NCBI GenBank assembly: GCA_028285205.1
Contig: JANQQA010000037.1
Location: 1-61,038 of the forward strand
Direction of reading: 5' to 3'
Source: Bythopirellula sp.
Lineage (GTDB): Bacteria; Planctomycetota; Planctomycetia; Pirellulales; Lacipirellulaceae
Length of the DNA: 61,038 nt
This document shows positions 44,225 through 54,306 of the stretch, piece after piece; the first letter of the stretch is position 1; each line of letters begins with the position of its first letter. The notes beneath the pieces were generated by a model, which had not been told where the DNA came from, did no database searches, and saw only the letters and a program-made list of their open reading frames with translations. Made by a program: the position numbers and the translations under genes.

Positions 44225-45808
44225 ATGATGTCTCATCAATTCAGCCGACGCTTTGTGAGTCGGGCCCTAGGAATGTCGATCGCGAGTCTCGGGATGTTCA
44301 CGATCTACGTCGGTGCCTGTGCCCAAAACCTGACTCTCGATGAAACTAACGTCACTCGGGACGGCTTTGAGATTCGAACGGATGGCATCTTTGCCGTCTG
44401 GTGGGACCCTCAAGCGGGGAACATCAACCCAGGAGCCGATGCGACTTTCGCGCTGCTCAATGAAGTTCGCAACGATCTTACTCGGAATTTAGGCTTTAGT
44501 GATCCTCCCAACGTTGCAGCGGGAAAATACTTCAACGTTTTTGTTCATCGGGGTGACGACGATCGATTCCCGAGCTTCTTCAGCAACGGAGTAGGCTTTG
44601 AAGCGGACTCGGAATTACCCGACTTAGCTGTCCCGGAAGGCCTGCACAACGATCGCTCGAACATGCTGCACGAGGGGTTTCACATATTTCAGACGTCTTT
44701 GGACTATCAAGTCGTCGACTTCAATCCAAGTGCGTCGTGGATAGTCGAGGCTTCGGCGGAGTGGTATCAGGCGTCGCGTAATTCCACCGATCCGCGCAGT
44801 TTCGTTGTTTCAGGATCGCCTTACGCGCTACCGCATTTGCCGCTCTGGTATACGATCGGCCAGGAGCCCGCAGGAGTCGTCGCCGATAATGATTGGCTCT
44901 ATGGCGTCCGCGACTATGCCACTAGCGTCTTTCTCTATTACCTGACGAATGTCGAGACGGTTGATCCGGCCATCATCAGCGGAGTCTACACGACCGAAAC
45001 GCAGCTGACACCGCAGCAGTACATCTACAATCAAGTCGGTGGCGACAACTTGCGGAGGATGTTCGCCGACTGGGCAGTGCGGACCGCGGCCGGGTTCGAC
45101 TATTTGACGGATGAGCAAGTCGCATTCGCCTTGAGTAACTTGGAGCTCGAAACGCAACCTGGCGATATTCGAAACAACATCATTGAGCTAAACGCGGCGA
45201 ACGCGAACGGCAGCTTTAGTCCCGATCCCGTTTTGACGCCGGGTGGATGGGCCTACAATTCGATCAAGATCAACAACGACCAGGACCTCACCTACACCTT
45301 TGATCTCACCGGTGATGCGAACGGATCGGAGGGCGCATCTGCTCACTTCGAAGCACGCGTCGCGGTCGTCAACGGCGATTCGATTACTTACCAAGACCTC
45401 ACCATGACCGATGATCTCACCGGACAGCTTGTGCTCAACGCGTCGTCGTCCGACAGCGAAATCTATCTTGTCGTCGCATCGGTTCCAGACTTTCTGGAAG
45501 GCTCGCAGACTTATGATTACACGGTAGACATCAGCACAGCTATCGGGCCTGTCCTCTCAGCCGATTTCGACCTCGATGGTAGCGTCGACACCGATGACCT
45601 TACCGAGTGGCAGTCGGCCTATGGAATCTCCGTAGGGGGCGATGCGAATCTAGACGGAGTCACCAATGGAACCGACCTATTGATCTGGCAGCGAGAGTTT
45701 TCTAGCTCCGGTACGCTTGCATCGCAGTCGACAGCCGTACCGGAACCCAGTGGGATGGTTCTGTTTGTCCTTTGCCTAGCGCCAGCGCTGATAAGCCGGC
45801 GGATCTAA
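44225..45808 (+). CDS. Secreted HEXXH-motif protein with dockerin and PEP-CTERM
   Basis: 527 residues. After a signal peptide (to about GACAQ), residues 149-153 read HEGFH, which fits the HEXXH zinc motif, and about 22 residues later comes WIVEASAEW, so Glu175 or Glu179 can be a third ligand (gluzincin-type spacing). Surrounding sequence MLHEGFHIFQ supports a buried helix. No known peptidase family is clearly matched, so activity is unproven. The tail has DLDGSVDTDDLTEWQ and DANLDGVTNGTDLLIWQ dockerin-like repeats and VPEPSGMVLFVLCLA, the PEP-CTERM part. It is 76 nt after the esterase on the same strand. Confidence 0.82.
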   Translation: MMSHQFSRRFVSRALGMSIASLGMFTIYVGACAQNLTLDETNVTRDGFEIRTDGIFAVWWDPQAGNINPGADATFALLNEVRNDLTRNLGFSDPPNVAAGKYFNVFVHRGDDDRFPSFFSNGVGFEADSELPDLAVPEGLHNDRSNMLHEGFHIFQTSLDYQVVDFNPSASWIVEASAEWYQASRNSTDPRSFVVSGSPYALPHLPLWYTIGQEPAGVVADNDWLYGVRDYATSVFLYYLTNVETVDPAIISGVYTTETQLTPQQYIYNQVGGDNLRRMFADWAVRTAAGFDYLTDEQVAFALSNLELETQPGDIRNNIIELNAANANGSFSPDPVLTPGGWAYNSIKINNDQDLTYTFDLTGDANGSEGASAHFEARVAVVNGDSITYQDLTMTDDLTGQLVLNASSSDSEIYLVVASVPDFLEGSQTYDYTVDISTAIGPVLSADFDLDGSVDTDDLTEWQSAYGISVGGDANLDGVTNGTDLLIWQREFSSSGTLASQSTAVPEPSGMVLFVLCLAPALISRRI

Positions 45809-46814
45809 TGCCAGGAGTTGCGCGAAGGAATAGTGGGAACTAGAACGACAGTCTTACAAGAGTGAATTCGCACGGTAGCAGCGTTCGAGAATTTCACCGA
45901 CACTGGCTAGCGAACCTCAGAGCACATCGCTTGGCGGCCCGACGCGAATATGGTCGCCAAATCGGGGCTATTACTTCGATTACATATCATGCCCCTTATA
46001 GGTGAGAGTCCGCGCCGTCGGGAAATCTGATGACTCAACGATCTGCCGAATGCCAAACCATCGTTATGCGCCAGATGGATCGCGCTGGATTGCAGACTCT
46101 GCGATTTGAATCCCAAGACCGATGCCGGTTCGTTGGATTTCTTCCTGCGGTCGGTTGCATCGTCCGCCCGCTCGAAGAGATTCTTCTATGGCGCAGCGGT
46201 GTCAATTCTCGGACGAGACCTCTGCGCCTAGCTCGATGAGCTTAGCCGCTGAGAATGGTCCAACTTCGGTGAGTTCGAAGCCTGGCGAATTGCGGTCGGT
46301 GGCGCGACCGCTGTACGTTCTGACTTTCGTTTCCGGCGGTGGTCGTGAACCCTCCTGTAGTTGCGACGTGATGTGTTCGCGGTATATCGAGCTCTTTGAA
46401 ACCGCGCGGGAATGTGTGGAGTGTCGTCATTTCGAGTGCACGATTTTCCTGTCATTGGCTCGCGTAAGTAGGTAGGTCGATTCGGACTAGGAAGTGCGCC
46501 TCCGAGCCTGGAATTAGAAGGTTCGTTTCCCGCAGTTTCCAACAACGAAGGTGATCTCCTCGTGTGGAATCTTGGACGAGAAGGCTGACCATTCTGGGTG
46601 TAAGAGCTGACAGAGGTCATAGCCTCTGCTGACCGACACACATTCGGGGGCAGTATAGGCGCTGCAGCGCAAGATCCTTGGAATTATCTTTCTCGACTCA
46701 TCTCGACTGAGGGTAAACTCCGAGTGAACTACATTGTTTATTCCAGTCAACTCAGATGCTACGTAGGCAATGCTTCAGATCGATGAGCGTAGGCACATCG
46801 CATAGGTAATAGGC
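45809..46814. other. 1 kb without a confident gene; possible decayed minus-strand ORF
   Basis: No frame has a convincing ribosome site plus family match. Minus-strand frames at 46750-46240 hold protein-like stretches (HSEFTLSRDESRKIIPR; LIPGSEAHFLVRIDLPTY) that switch frame near 46520, as expected for a degraded gene. I do not recognise the family. Confidence 0.3.
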
Positions 46815-48266
46815 TTACCGGTATTCCCTGCCTGTCATACTTCGTTCTACCGAAGCTTGCCACTTGTGCAGATGACCCGTAAGCCTGGTGACAATTTTTG
46901 AGCGGTCCTTCGCTACGTTCCTGGTTTCGCCTGGGTCACTTTCTAGATCAAAGAGCGAGACCCTCTCTGAGACAGGCGGATTCGTTCGCTCCGTATTTCT
47001 GTGTCTTCCACTAAGGTCAACAATCAGCTTGTACCTGCCTGAAAGTATCGCTGCATCGCCTCCGAAATCCTTCGTCTTGGCAACGGGATGTTCGAAGTTG
47101 CGAAACTGGGTGGCTGGATTGCTGTGCGTGGGTGTAGTACCCCGCTGACTCGCCGCATCCATCCAGGGACGATTGCGATACTCGGCTTCCTGGTCATAGT
47201 GCCAGAAGCAAATCGGCTGCGCACGCTTCTCCATCCGACCTTTGAGGATCGGAACCAGACTGATTCCATCGAGGACACGGTTCGGCAGTGGGAGCCCAAG
47301 CAAATCGCAAATTGTGGGCAAGATGTCGGAGGTCACGCAGGCTGCATCGGTGCTGATCGGTTTGGGAATTCCGTCCGGCCACTCGATCACTGCTGGCACA
47401 CGCACTCCTCCCTCGAACAGATTCCCCTTTGCACCATTGAGCTTTGCTTGATATCGCCAGCGATGAGAGACCCCATTATCACTGCAGTACCAGAGCAGCG
47501 TGTTGCGCTCCACCTGCAGATCGCGTAGTGCGCTACGCAATTGTCCAACGGCTCTATCCATGGCCGTGATTTCTCCGTAACGTTTGGAGAGACCCTCGTT
47601 AGCCAGCTGTTCGTAGAGTTTTCGATCTTTCTCGAGGGCAAGATGCGGCCCGTGACAAGAGCCAAACCAAATCACCGTGAAAAAAGGGGTATTTGACTCG
47701 GTGACACGCCGAATGAAATCGATTGCTTCTGTGACGATCACCTCTGAGCTTTCACCGGGAAAGATTTCAGGTGGTGCGCCGTTTCTGCTTAAGGGCGGGT
47801 CTAGTTCGAAATAATTATCGTGCGACACCCACTCGTCAAAGCCTTGATTGCCGGGATTGTTGGGGGCACCGGCCTTGACCGGGCCTAAATGCCACTTTCC
47901 GTAGTGTGCCGTAGAGTAGCCGTGCTCTTTGAGGATTTCAGCCAACGTGATTTCTTCGGGCCGCATCGCCCAAGTTGGGCCGAACTGCCCAAACCGAAAC
48001 GCGTGTCGGCCAGTCATCACGCTACCCCGGGTGGGCCCACAGTTTGAAGACGCAGAATAGAATCGATCGAAACGAAGGCCAGTGCAAGCCATTTCGTCAA
48101 GCACAGGTGTTTTGAGGGTCGGATGACCATTGTATCCAACCTCTTCCCACCCCTGGTCGTCGGCCATGCACAAAATAATGTTTGGGCGTTCAGCCCCGGC
48201 TGCCCTTGTGTTCCAGTCGACCAGGGACGCGAGCATCAATATCGCGTAAAGTGTCATGGATCTCAT
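46815..48266 (-). CDS. Type I sulfatase
   Basis: About 483 residues from the ATG at 48266 (MRSMTLYAILML), which fits a signal peptide; upstream in-frame starts exist (48284, 48311). Contains ADDQGW near the N-terminus, the formylglycine site CGPTR (Cys76-Arg80), a GKWHLGPVKAG segment and further metal ligands (SDNGVSH). The Cys must be converted by a maturase to hydrolyse sulfate esters. Exported; acts on sulfated polysaccharide or glycan. It is divergent from the next sulfatase. Function as sulfatase is secure, substrate unknown. Confidence 0.93.
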   Translation of the reverse strand: MRSMTLYAILMLASLVDWNTRAAGAERPNIILCMADDQGWEEVGYNGHPTLKTPVLDEMACTGLRFDRFYSASSNCGPTRGSVMTGRHAFRFGQFGPTWAMRPEEITLAEILKEHGYSTAHYGKWHLGPVKAGAPNNPGNQGFDEWVSHDNYFELDPPLSRNGAPPEIFPGESSEVIVTEAIDFIRRVTESNTPFFTVIWFGSCHGPHLALEKDRKLYEQLANEGLSKRYGEITAMDRAVGQLRSALRDLQVERNTLLWYCSDNGVSHRWRYQAKLNGAKGNLFEGGVRVPAVIEWPDGIPKPISTDAACVTSDILPTICDLLGLPLPNRVLDGISLVPILKGRMEKRAQPICFWHYDQEAEYRNRPWMDAASQRGTTPTHSNPATQFRNFEHPVAKTKDFGGDAAILSGRYKLIVDLSGRHRNTERTNPPVSERVSLFDLESDPGETRNVAKDRSKIVTRLTGHLHKWQASVERSMTGREYR

Positions 48267-48508
48267 TTGGAGAGCTGCAGGCATCAAAGGTCTTGTGGTT
48301 CGAACGCTCAAGTGAACGAATGATGTGAGTCAGCTCCGCATTATGAACCGTTCGTACGTGAAACAGAACCGTTGATATATTTCTGAGAAATTTTCTGGAT
48401 TTTACGTTATCTGAAGTTAGAAAAACAAGATTCGATCTGCTCCACTTCTCGCTATGATATCTGGTGGCACCAACGCATAACTCACACGGTGGCAATCAAG
48501 TAGAATCT

Positions 48509-49939
48509 ATGTTTTGTCTCAGGTCGGTAGTTTTTTTCACAATCGTGTCGCTGGGCGGTCCATGCAGTGCCCAATTAGCGTTATCAGCGCCAAATGTCGT
48601 GGTGATCCTCACCGATGATCAAGGTTGGACCGGGACTTCCGTGGCGATGAGCCCTGATCGTAAGGACTCGCTGAGCGACTATCATCAAACCTCAAATCTC
48701 GAGCGGTTAGCTCGTCGAGGTATGCGTTTCACGCAAGGTTACTCACCAGCCGCTCTCTGCTCGCCAACACGGCGCAGCGTTCAGTTTGGACAGACACCAG
48801 TCCGTCAGGGAGAAACTCGATTCACCAAGGCATATCCACCCGCGACCGATCGGCTCACGATTCCCAAATTATTGAAGAGCGTAAACGCAGATTATCGCGC
48901 AGCCCATTTCGGCAAGTGGGATCTCCGTAGCGAATTGCTGCCCGAGCAGCTGGGTTACGACGTGAGCGATGGTAACACGGGCAATCGGGATGGCAACCGT
49001 GGCACAATGTTTAACAAGCTGGACAAGTGGAAGGAATTCAAAATACTCGAAGATCCCAAGCAGATCTTCGGCATCACAGAACGTGCCAATCAGTTTATGG
49101 AAGCAAATGTACGTGCCGGCAATCCCTTCTTCCTGCAAGTCTCGCACTATGCGGTTCACGCAGACACCCAGACGACCGCTACGGCATGGGAGGATACTCA
49201 CAATCACCCCAAGGGCATACGACACGACCGCCCAGAATTCGCTGCGATGACGGCAGATTTGGATACAGGGCTAGGTCTGCTATTGGATAAAATTGAGGCA
49301 CTAGGTGTCAAAGATTCGACTTACGTCTTTTATTTCGCCGACAACGGTGCCGTGCCGTGGGTTCCGCCAGACAAGCCGAAACACTTCGCTCATCCCACGA
49401 TGATCGGAGATGTGTCGAATAACTTTCCGCTTCGAGGTGGAAAGTGGACTCTGTTCGAAGGCGGCATTCGCGTTCCTTGGATTGTCGCTGGCCCCGGAGT
49501 CGCGGAGGATTCTTGGAGTGACACGCCCGTAGTAGGCTGGGACTTATTACCGACGATCGCCGATCTGGCTGGCTACGATGATCCGATGCCTGATGATCTC
49601 GATGGAGCAAGCCTTCGCTCGATTCTCAGTGGAGATCAAACAACGCAAATCGATCGACCCAGCCCTGGGCTCGTGTTTCACCGCTACTCGCACGGCTATC
49701 CTCACTCAGCAATCCGACTCGGTGAATTTAAGCTCATCAAGTTTTGGCAAGAGCTTGAACATGCGAACGACATCAGCGCGAATGGCGCTGCCAAGTTCGA
49801 GCGACTGCTGCTTTTCAACTTACACGATGATCTTGGCGAGACACGCAACTTGGCTGAATCGTTGCCAGCAAAAACTCAAGAACTGGAAACGGCGCTGAAT
49901 AAGTATCTCGAAAAGGTTGAGGCCGAATTCATACCGTAG
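48509..49939 (+). CDS. Type I sulfatase
   Basis: 476 residues from the ATG at 48509 (MFCLRSVVFF), giving a normal signal peptide; an upstream in-frame start at 48464 exists. Features: TDDQGWTG, CSPTR (Cys84-Arg88), AHFGKWDLRS (Lys and His region, with a Trp-Asp variant in place of the common WHLG), and ADNGAVPW. These are the sulfatase metal and sulfate-binding sites. It lies between a divergent and a co-directional sulfatase. Confidence 0.92.
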   Translation: MFCLRSVVFFTIVSLGGPCSAQLALSAPNVVVILTDDQGWTGTSVAMSPDRKDSLSDYHQTSNLERLARRGMRFTQGYSPAALCSPTRRSVQFGQTPVRQGETRFTKAYPPATDRLTIPKLLKSVNADYRAAHFGKWDLRSELLPEQLGYDVSDGNTGNRDGNRGTMFNKLDKWKEFKILEDPKQIFGITERANQFMEANVRAGNPFFLQVSHYAVHADTQTTATAWEDTHNHPKGIRHDRPEFAAMTADLDTGLGLLLDKIEALGVKDSTYVFYFADNGAVPWVPPDKPKHFAHPTMIGDVSNNFPLRGGKWTLFEGGIRVPWIVAGPGVAEDSWSDTPVVGWDLLPTIADLAGYDDPMPDDLDGASLRSILSGDQTTQIDRPSPGLVFHRYSHGYPHSAIRLGEFKLIKFWQELEHANDISANGAAKFERLLLFNLHDDLGETRNLAESLPAKTQELETALNKYLEKVEAEFIP

Positions 49940-50158
49940 CTCATCTCGGGTGATGTCCACTCAGGAGGCAAGCTGGGTCTATAGCATTTCCGTCGACGTC
50001 GCTAGGTGTGAAGTCCAATGTCGATTGGGCAACTTTCTGACAAAAACATTTCCAACTCCACACGAACGCGGTTGGCACATTTTTCCGTGCGTACCGTAAC
50101 CCTGTAATTTTTGCCCGTGTTCTTGTGACCCAATTCGCAAACAAGATTAGGTTCGACT

Positions 50159-51586
50159 ATGAAGCATTGCACCATGTTCCAGCTACTCCTGGTGTTTCTT
50201 GTACTCCTTGCGACGGCGGCTGCACGCGCTCGGGCTCCCAACGTCATTCTCATCATGGCCGACGACTTGGGGTATGAATGTCTCCGGTGTAACGGGGGTA
50301 CTTCCTACGATTCGACTCTACTCGACAACCTTGCTAAGCAGGGAATGCGGTTTACACATTGCTATTCACAACCAGTTTGTACGCCCTCGCGCAACAAGAT
50401 TATGACCGGCAGATCGAACGCGCGCAATTATCGCGAATTTGGGTTGCTTGACCCAGATGAAATTACTTTTGGCAACCTGATGAAGCAGGCAGGTTACAAG
50501 ACTTGCATCGCTGGCAAGTGGCAACTGAGTGGGGGCAGTAGCGGTGACGGTGCTTCGCCAAAGTCATGTGGATTTGACGAAAGCTGCATGTGGGCGTACA
50601 CACACAACCTGCCAGAGAACGTGAAGCACACCGGCGGATGGGAGAAACCCGGTAAGACGTCGCGCTACTGGCATCCCTCAATAATTCAGAACGAAAAGTA
50701 CCGACCAACGACCATTGACGACTACGGGCCCAATATTTTCACCCAGTTCATTCTCGACTTTATGTCTGAGAACCGCGACAGGCCCTTTTTCGCTTACTAT
50801 CCCATGGCGTTGACGCATGGTCCTTTCTTACCCACGCCGCACAGCAAAGATTTCGCGGCGGCTGATAAGTTCAAGACCAACACCCGATACATGGGCGATA
50901 TGATCAAGTACACGGGGCACTGCGTGGACCGAATCGTTCGACGTCTCGATCAGCTTGGAATTGCAGAAGATACACTCGTGTTGTTCACGACGGACAACGG
51001 CACCCACGTCTCGATCGTATCGATGATGGGCGACCGTCAAGTGCCGGGCGGTAAAGGCATTCCTATCGACGCCGGTTGTCATGTGCCGATGATTGCTTGC
51101 TGGAAAGGGACGATCGAGCCCGGGTCCACCTGCACCGACCTGATCGACTTCAGCGACTATCTACCCACTATTGCTGCAGTGACCGGGGCGCAGCTGCCTA
51201 CGGATAGGGAACTCGATGGGCGTAGTTTTCTTCCGCAGCTTCTGGGCAATGCGGGCGACCCGCGCACCTCCGTCTTTGTGCACTACGACAAAGATCCGCA
51301 GCGAGACGTACCCCGATTTCGTCGCGTGCGATTTGCGCTTGATGGACGCTTTAAGCTTTATCAAAATGGCCAATTTTTTGAGGTCGCAATCGACCTCGAC
51401 GAAGAGTGTCCTCTAAACCTCACGTCACTCAGCGACCAACAGCAAGCCGCTCGAGATCGGCTGAAGAAAGTGCTCGACGCGATGCCGGCATGGTCGCCCG
51501 ACAACGCTGTCTTCGGCGACCAGCCAGACAAAGCTACACAGCAGCGACTCGAGAAACTCTCCCAACTACGCGCAAAACAATCTTGA
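50159..51586 (+). CDS. Type I sulfatase
   Basis: 475 residues with a clear signal peptide (LLLVFLVLLATAAARA). Contains MADDLGYE, CTPSR (Cys74-Arg78), GKWQLSGG (Gln for the usual His), and TTDNGTH. The protein starts at the ATG following a weakly supported ribosome site. It probably hydrolyses a different sulfate ester from its neighbours. Next is a decayed gene. Confidence 0.92.
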   Translation: MKHCTMFQLLLVFLVLLATAAARARAPNVILIMADDLGYECLRCNGGTSYDSTLLDNLAKQGMRFTHCYSQPVCTPSRNKIMTGRSNARNYREFGLLDPDEITFGNLMKQAGYKTCIAGKWQLSGGSSGDGASPKSCGFDESCMWAYTHNLPENVKHTGGWEKPGKTSRYWHPSIIQNEKYRPTTIDDYGPNIFTQFILDFMSENRDRPFFAYYPMALTHGPFLPTPHSKDFAAADKFKTNTRYMGDMIKYTGHCVDRIVRRLDQLGIAEDTLVLFTTDNGTHVSIVSMMGDRQVPGGKGIPIDAGCHVPMIACWKGTIEPGSTCTDLIDFSDYLPTIAAVTGAQLPTDRELDGRSFLPQLLGNAGDPRTSVFVHYDKDPQRDVPRFRRVRFALDGRFKLYQNGQFFEVAIDLDEECPLNLTSLSDQQQAARDRLKKVLDAMPAWSPDNAVFGDQPDKATQQRLEKLSQLRAKQS

Positions 51587-51707
51587 GATAGCGGGGATGA
51601 AAGAACCAACTCACTCGATTTTGATCGGCTTGAGCGCGGAGCGCCGATTTCGTTGTCGTTGACATAAATCACGACCATCGAATTGGTGAAGCCATGTATT
51701 TCGAGCA

Positions 51708-52741
51708 ATGCTAAAGACCGCCCAAACTCTTCGTGCGCGCGTGGTCGACAGAACCTTGGCGTGGAACCCACAGTAGGGCACCATGTTCTATTGGAATCCG
51801 CAAGCTCCGGAAACGCAGTTTTACTTCAACGATCGCGATCCAGACTCAGGCAAGGTCTTCACTGTGCTGTTCGACACTTCACAAGGAGCTGCCGGAGAGC
51901 GTGTTAGAGAGTTTCGCTATGAAGAGACTCCGATCGGAAATAGCGGCGTAGCACAAAGGAGCGGATATTTCCTGGGCATCAATTACGCTCGCCTGGCAAG
52001 ACTGCGGCCTGTGACCGGTTATCCGGACGCCTTCGGTTGGCCAACCGGAGAGGCTGTCCCAGAGGACGATGGACTCTTTCTCGTGAATTCGAACGACCGA
52101 AAAAACGGCTCCTCGTCTCTTTCGCACAGCTTCGTGGCAAACTCCTGAAATCCGTGCCGGCTGTCTGGGATGCTCCTCTGTTTATCAATCACACACTCTG
52201 GAATCGCGAGGACGATCGCATCTTCTTCTATGTTCGAGGTAATTTCAGAAGGAAGCTGCCCAAAGTGAATGTCCCGCTGACGATCGATCCGTGGGCTGAA
52301 GAACCGCTAACAAATCTCCAGGTTCAAAAAGACATTGGTGGCCATCCCAAATGGGAGCAAGGCCACATACTGATTGGTAGCGTGGACGACCGGCAAGTCC
52401 TTTACGATTCTGACGAAAAGCAGGTCGTCGGCCAGCTAGGAACTCCAGATGCTTTTCCGCAACCGGGCGGCGACATTGCGCTCTCGCCTGCTGGGACAAT
52501 GTTTGTGAACGGCTACGGCAACAGACAACCGGGCGAGAATTACTATGCGATCCTGTCTCGCAAGGACAATCGCCTGCTACGTACGCGAGCATTCTCGCGC
52601 GGAGTTCGAGTATCGGGGGCTTTACGAATCGACCCGGCACCCCGTTGGAATCGTCAGGGCAACCAGATTCTGATCTCAGCGATTGCGGACGACCAAGACC
52701 TGACGCGCCAATTATTCTTGATCACGTTGAACGACTATTGA
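51708..52741 (+). pseudogene. Decayed TolB-like propeller protein (in-frame TAG and -1 frameshift)
   Basis: Two overlapping frames together match one planctomycete-type exported protein: LKTAQTLRARVVDRTLAWNP, then a TAG at 51774-51776, then GTMFYWNPQAPETQFYFNDR..., FLGINYARLARLRPVTGYP, DDGLFLVNSND; the other frame continues KKRLLVSFAQL...APLFINHTLWNREDDRIFF...GGHPKWEQGH...RIDPAPRWNRQGNQIL. The frames join at A AAA AAC (52099-52105 region; A-run 52100-52105), which would allow a -1 shift. The upstream in-frame stop and the missing N-terminus make decay more likely than programmed shifting. It follows the sulfatase on the same strand. Confidence 0.75.
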
Positions 52742-52760
52742 AAAGCGTGCCGAGCTTCTC

Positions 52761-54209
52761 TTAGCGAACTCGTCGACCCATCGAGGCCATCCCCAGAGTC
52801 CCCATGAATACCAATACTGCCGTGGAAGGCTCAGGTACTGCACTGGAAGCCGCAAGCTCCGAGATTGCCGCCTGAACGGCAGCCAGGTCGTCGGCGTCGA
52901 CGTCCAAATCGTTGTCAACGTCGCCATCAAAGTGGGTTGCTGCACCCAAAGAGCCGTACTCTGATTGCCATATTCCCAGGTCTACATCGTCAACCATTCC
53001 GCTTCCGTCGGCGTCACCCTCAGACTTAGTTGTCCCAACGCCCATACCACGTTGAAGAATAAGGAAGTCCGCGCCATCGACATCGTTGTCGCCATCAAAA
53101 TCTGCGGTCGTGGGGCCAAATAAGTCAAGGTTTGACTGTACAATCACCTCGTCGACGGCATCGACCGCACCGTCGAGATTTACATCATAGATGCTGGTGG
53201 TAGCGAGCTTGATGTACTTGATACCCATTTGGACGTCGCTCGCCTGCGATACAAAGCTGCTATGGACATCCTCGGGAAAATCTCCTGAGGACCGTTGTCG
53301 AGAAAAGAACACTGCCATCTTATCGATCAGTGCCCCTTCCACCACTTCGGTATTTCCGCCCCAAGGTTCACCGGCCGCCGTGTTGGTGGCATCACCGCCA
53401 TTGAACGTACCCTGGGCGTCACGTATCTCCAATTCAGTACCAACGAAACCTGTGCCCTCGAAGGTCGAGTCAGAACCATGGCGGAACAAGGCAGTCGTCG
53501 TGTAATTTACTGAAAGTTCGCCAGGGGTCGGCACACCGGCAAAACGAGTTCCCGAATGCTGCATACCTGTCGCTGAGGTTAATCCCGCATCGACATTTTC
53601 TTGACTCCATTGCCAGGACGTTTCGAACGTAGGGGAATCTGGATCGAACGGAGTACCGCTGAAGCCACCCTCACCTGAGGTGCCTGCGTTGTTTGCGCCG
53701 TCATCTAAAGCACCAAAGAACAATTGAGTGCGGAATCTGCCGCTACTATTTGATCGTGCGACGTCAGAGAAATGCTCCATCTCAGCGTACAAGATTTCAC
53801 CAGCGTCGAAAGTTTCTGCTGCCCCCGCACCCGTGTCTTGTGCACGCTCCCAAACTATGCCTTGCCGATCGCGTTGGAGTCCCGTCGCGTCACCGAACAC
53901 TTGCATAATGTAGGCGTCTTGGCTGGTGCCGTTGGTAAACGTGGGGCGTCCCGCATTCGCGGGCAGAATCCCACTTAGCCCAGGAATATCTTCCAGATCG
54001 TTGAATGGATCAAACTTCCAGCCACTGCTATCGGGTCCTGTTCCTTCATCGCTGATCGTGCCGGATTCAAACGCGATTTCTTCGATGACTGCGGCATCGG
54101 CGGTCGGATTAAACAAAACGCATCCAACACAGAGTAGGTGAAGAACTAATGCCCTGGAGATCGACATCGTGGACCGTGTGCCATAGCGGTTGGAGTGGGT
54201 AGTAAACAC
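52761..54209 (-). CDS. Exported protein with dockerin-like repeats and PEP-CTERM
   Basis: 482 residues. The start is a GTG (54209) with AAGGAG at 54218-54223, spacing 8; the later ATG at 54167 lacks a ribosome site. A 14-residue lead precedes the signal (LVLHLLCVGCVLF). The large central region has no recognised family. The C-terminus has several calcium-binding dockerin-type elements (DVNLDGAVDAVDE, DFDGDNDVDGADFLILQ, DADGSGMVDDVDL, DVDNDLDVDADD) and VPEPSTAVLVFMGTLG then GRRVR, a PEP-CTERM signal. It is last in the minus-strand run from the ECF sigma gene. Confidence 0.85.
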   Translation of the reverse strand: MFTTHSNRYGTRSTMSISRALVLHLLCVGCVLFNPTADAAVIEEIAFESGTISDEGTGPDSSGWKFDPFNDLEDIPGLSGILPANAGRPTFTNGTSQDAYIMQVFGDATGLQRDRQGIVWERAQDTGAGAAETFDAGEILYAEMEHFSDVARSNSSGRFRTQLFFGALDDGANNAGTSGEGGFSGTPFDPDSPTFETSWQWSQENVDAGLTSATGMQHSGTRFAGVPTPGELSVNYTTTALFRHGSDSTFEGTGFVGTELEIRDAQGTFNGGDATNTAAGEPWGGNTEVVEGALIDKMAVFFSRQRSSGDFPEDVHSSFVSQASDVQMGIKYIKLATTSIYDVNLDGAVDAVDEVIVQSNLDLFGPTTADFDGDNDVDGADFLILQRGMGVGTTKSEGDADGSGMVDDVDLGIWQSEYGSLGAATHFDGDVDNDLDVDADDLAAVQAAISELAASSAVPEPSTAVLVFMGTLGMASMGRRVR

Positions 54210-54217
54210 GATTCATA

Positions 54218-54223
54218 CTCCTT
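54218..54223 (-). promoter_or_regulatory. Ribosome binding site deciding a GTG start
   Basis: AAGGAG on the minus strand, eight nucleotides before the GTG at 54209. It is the best Shine-Dalgarno near that gene. Confidence 0.6.
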
Positions 54224-54306
54224 GCGAAGATTAGTATCGAAATAGACTGAGGATTGAGCAGCGCGACTCGAAGAGAACGCAAGTGCGTCTGCCACAGCGG
54301 AAAAGA

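Noticed and set aside
48200..48520. Divergent sulfatase start region searched for an operator
   Set aside because: No clear palindrome or promoter pair seen.
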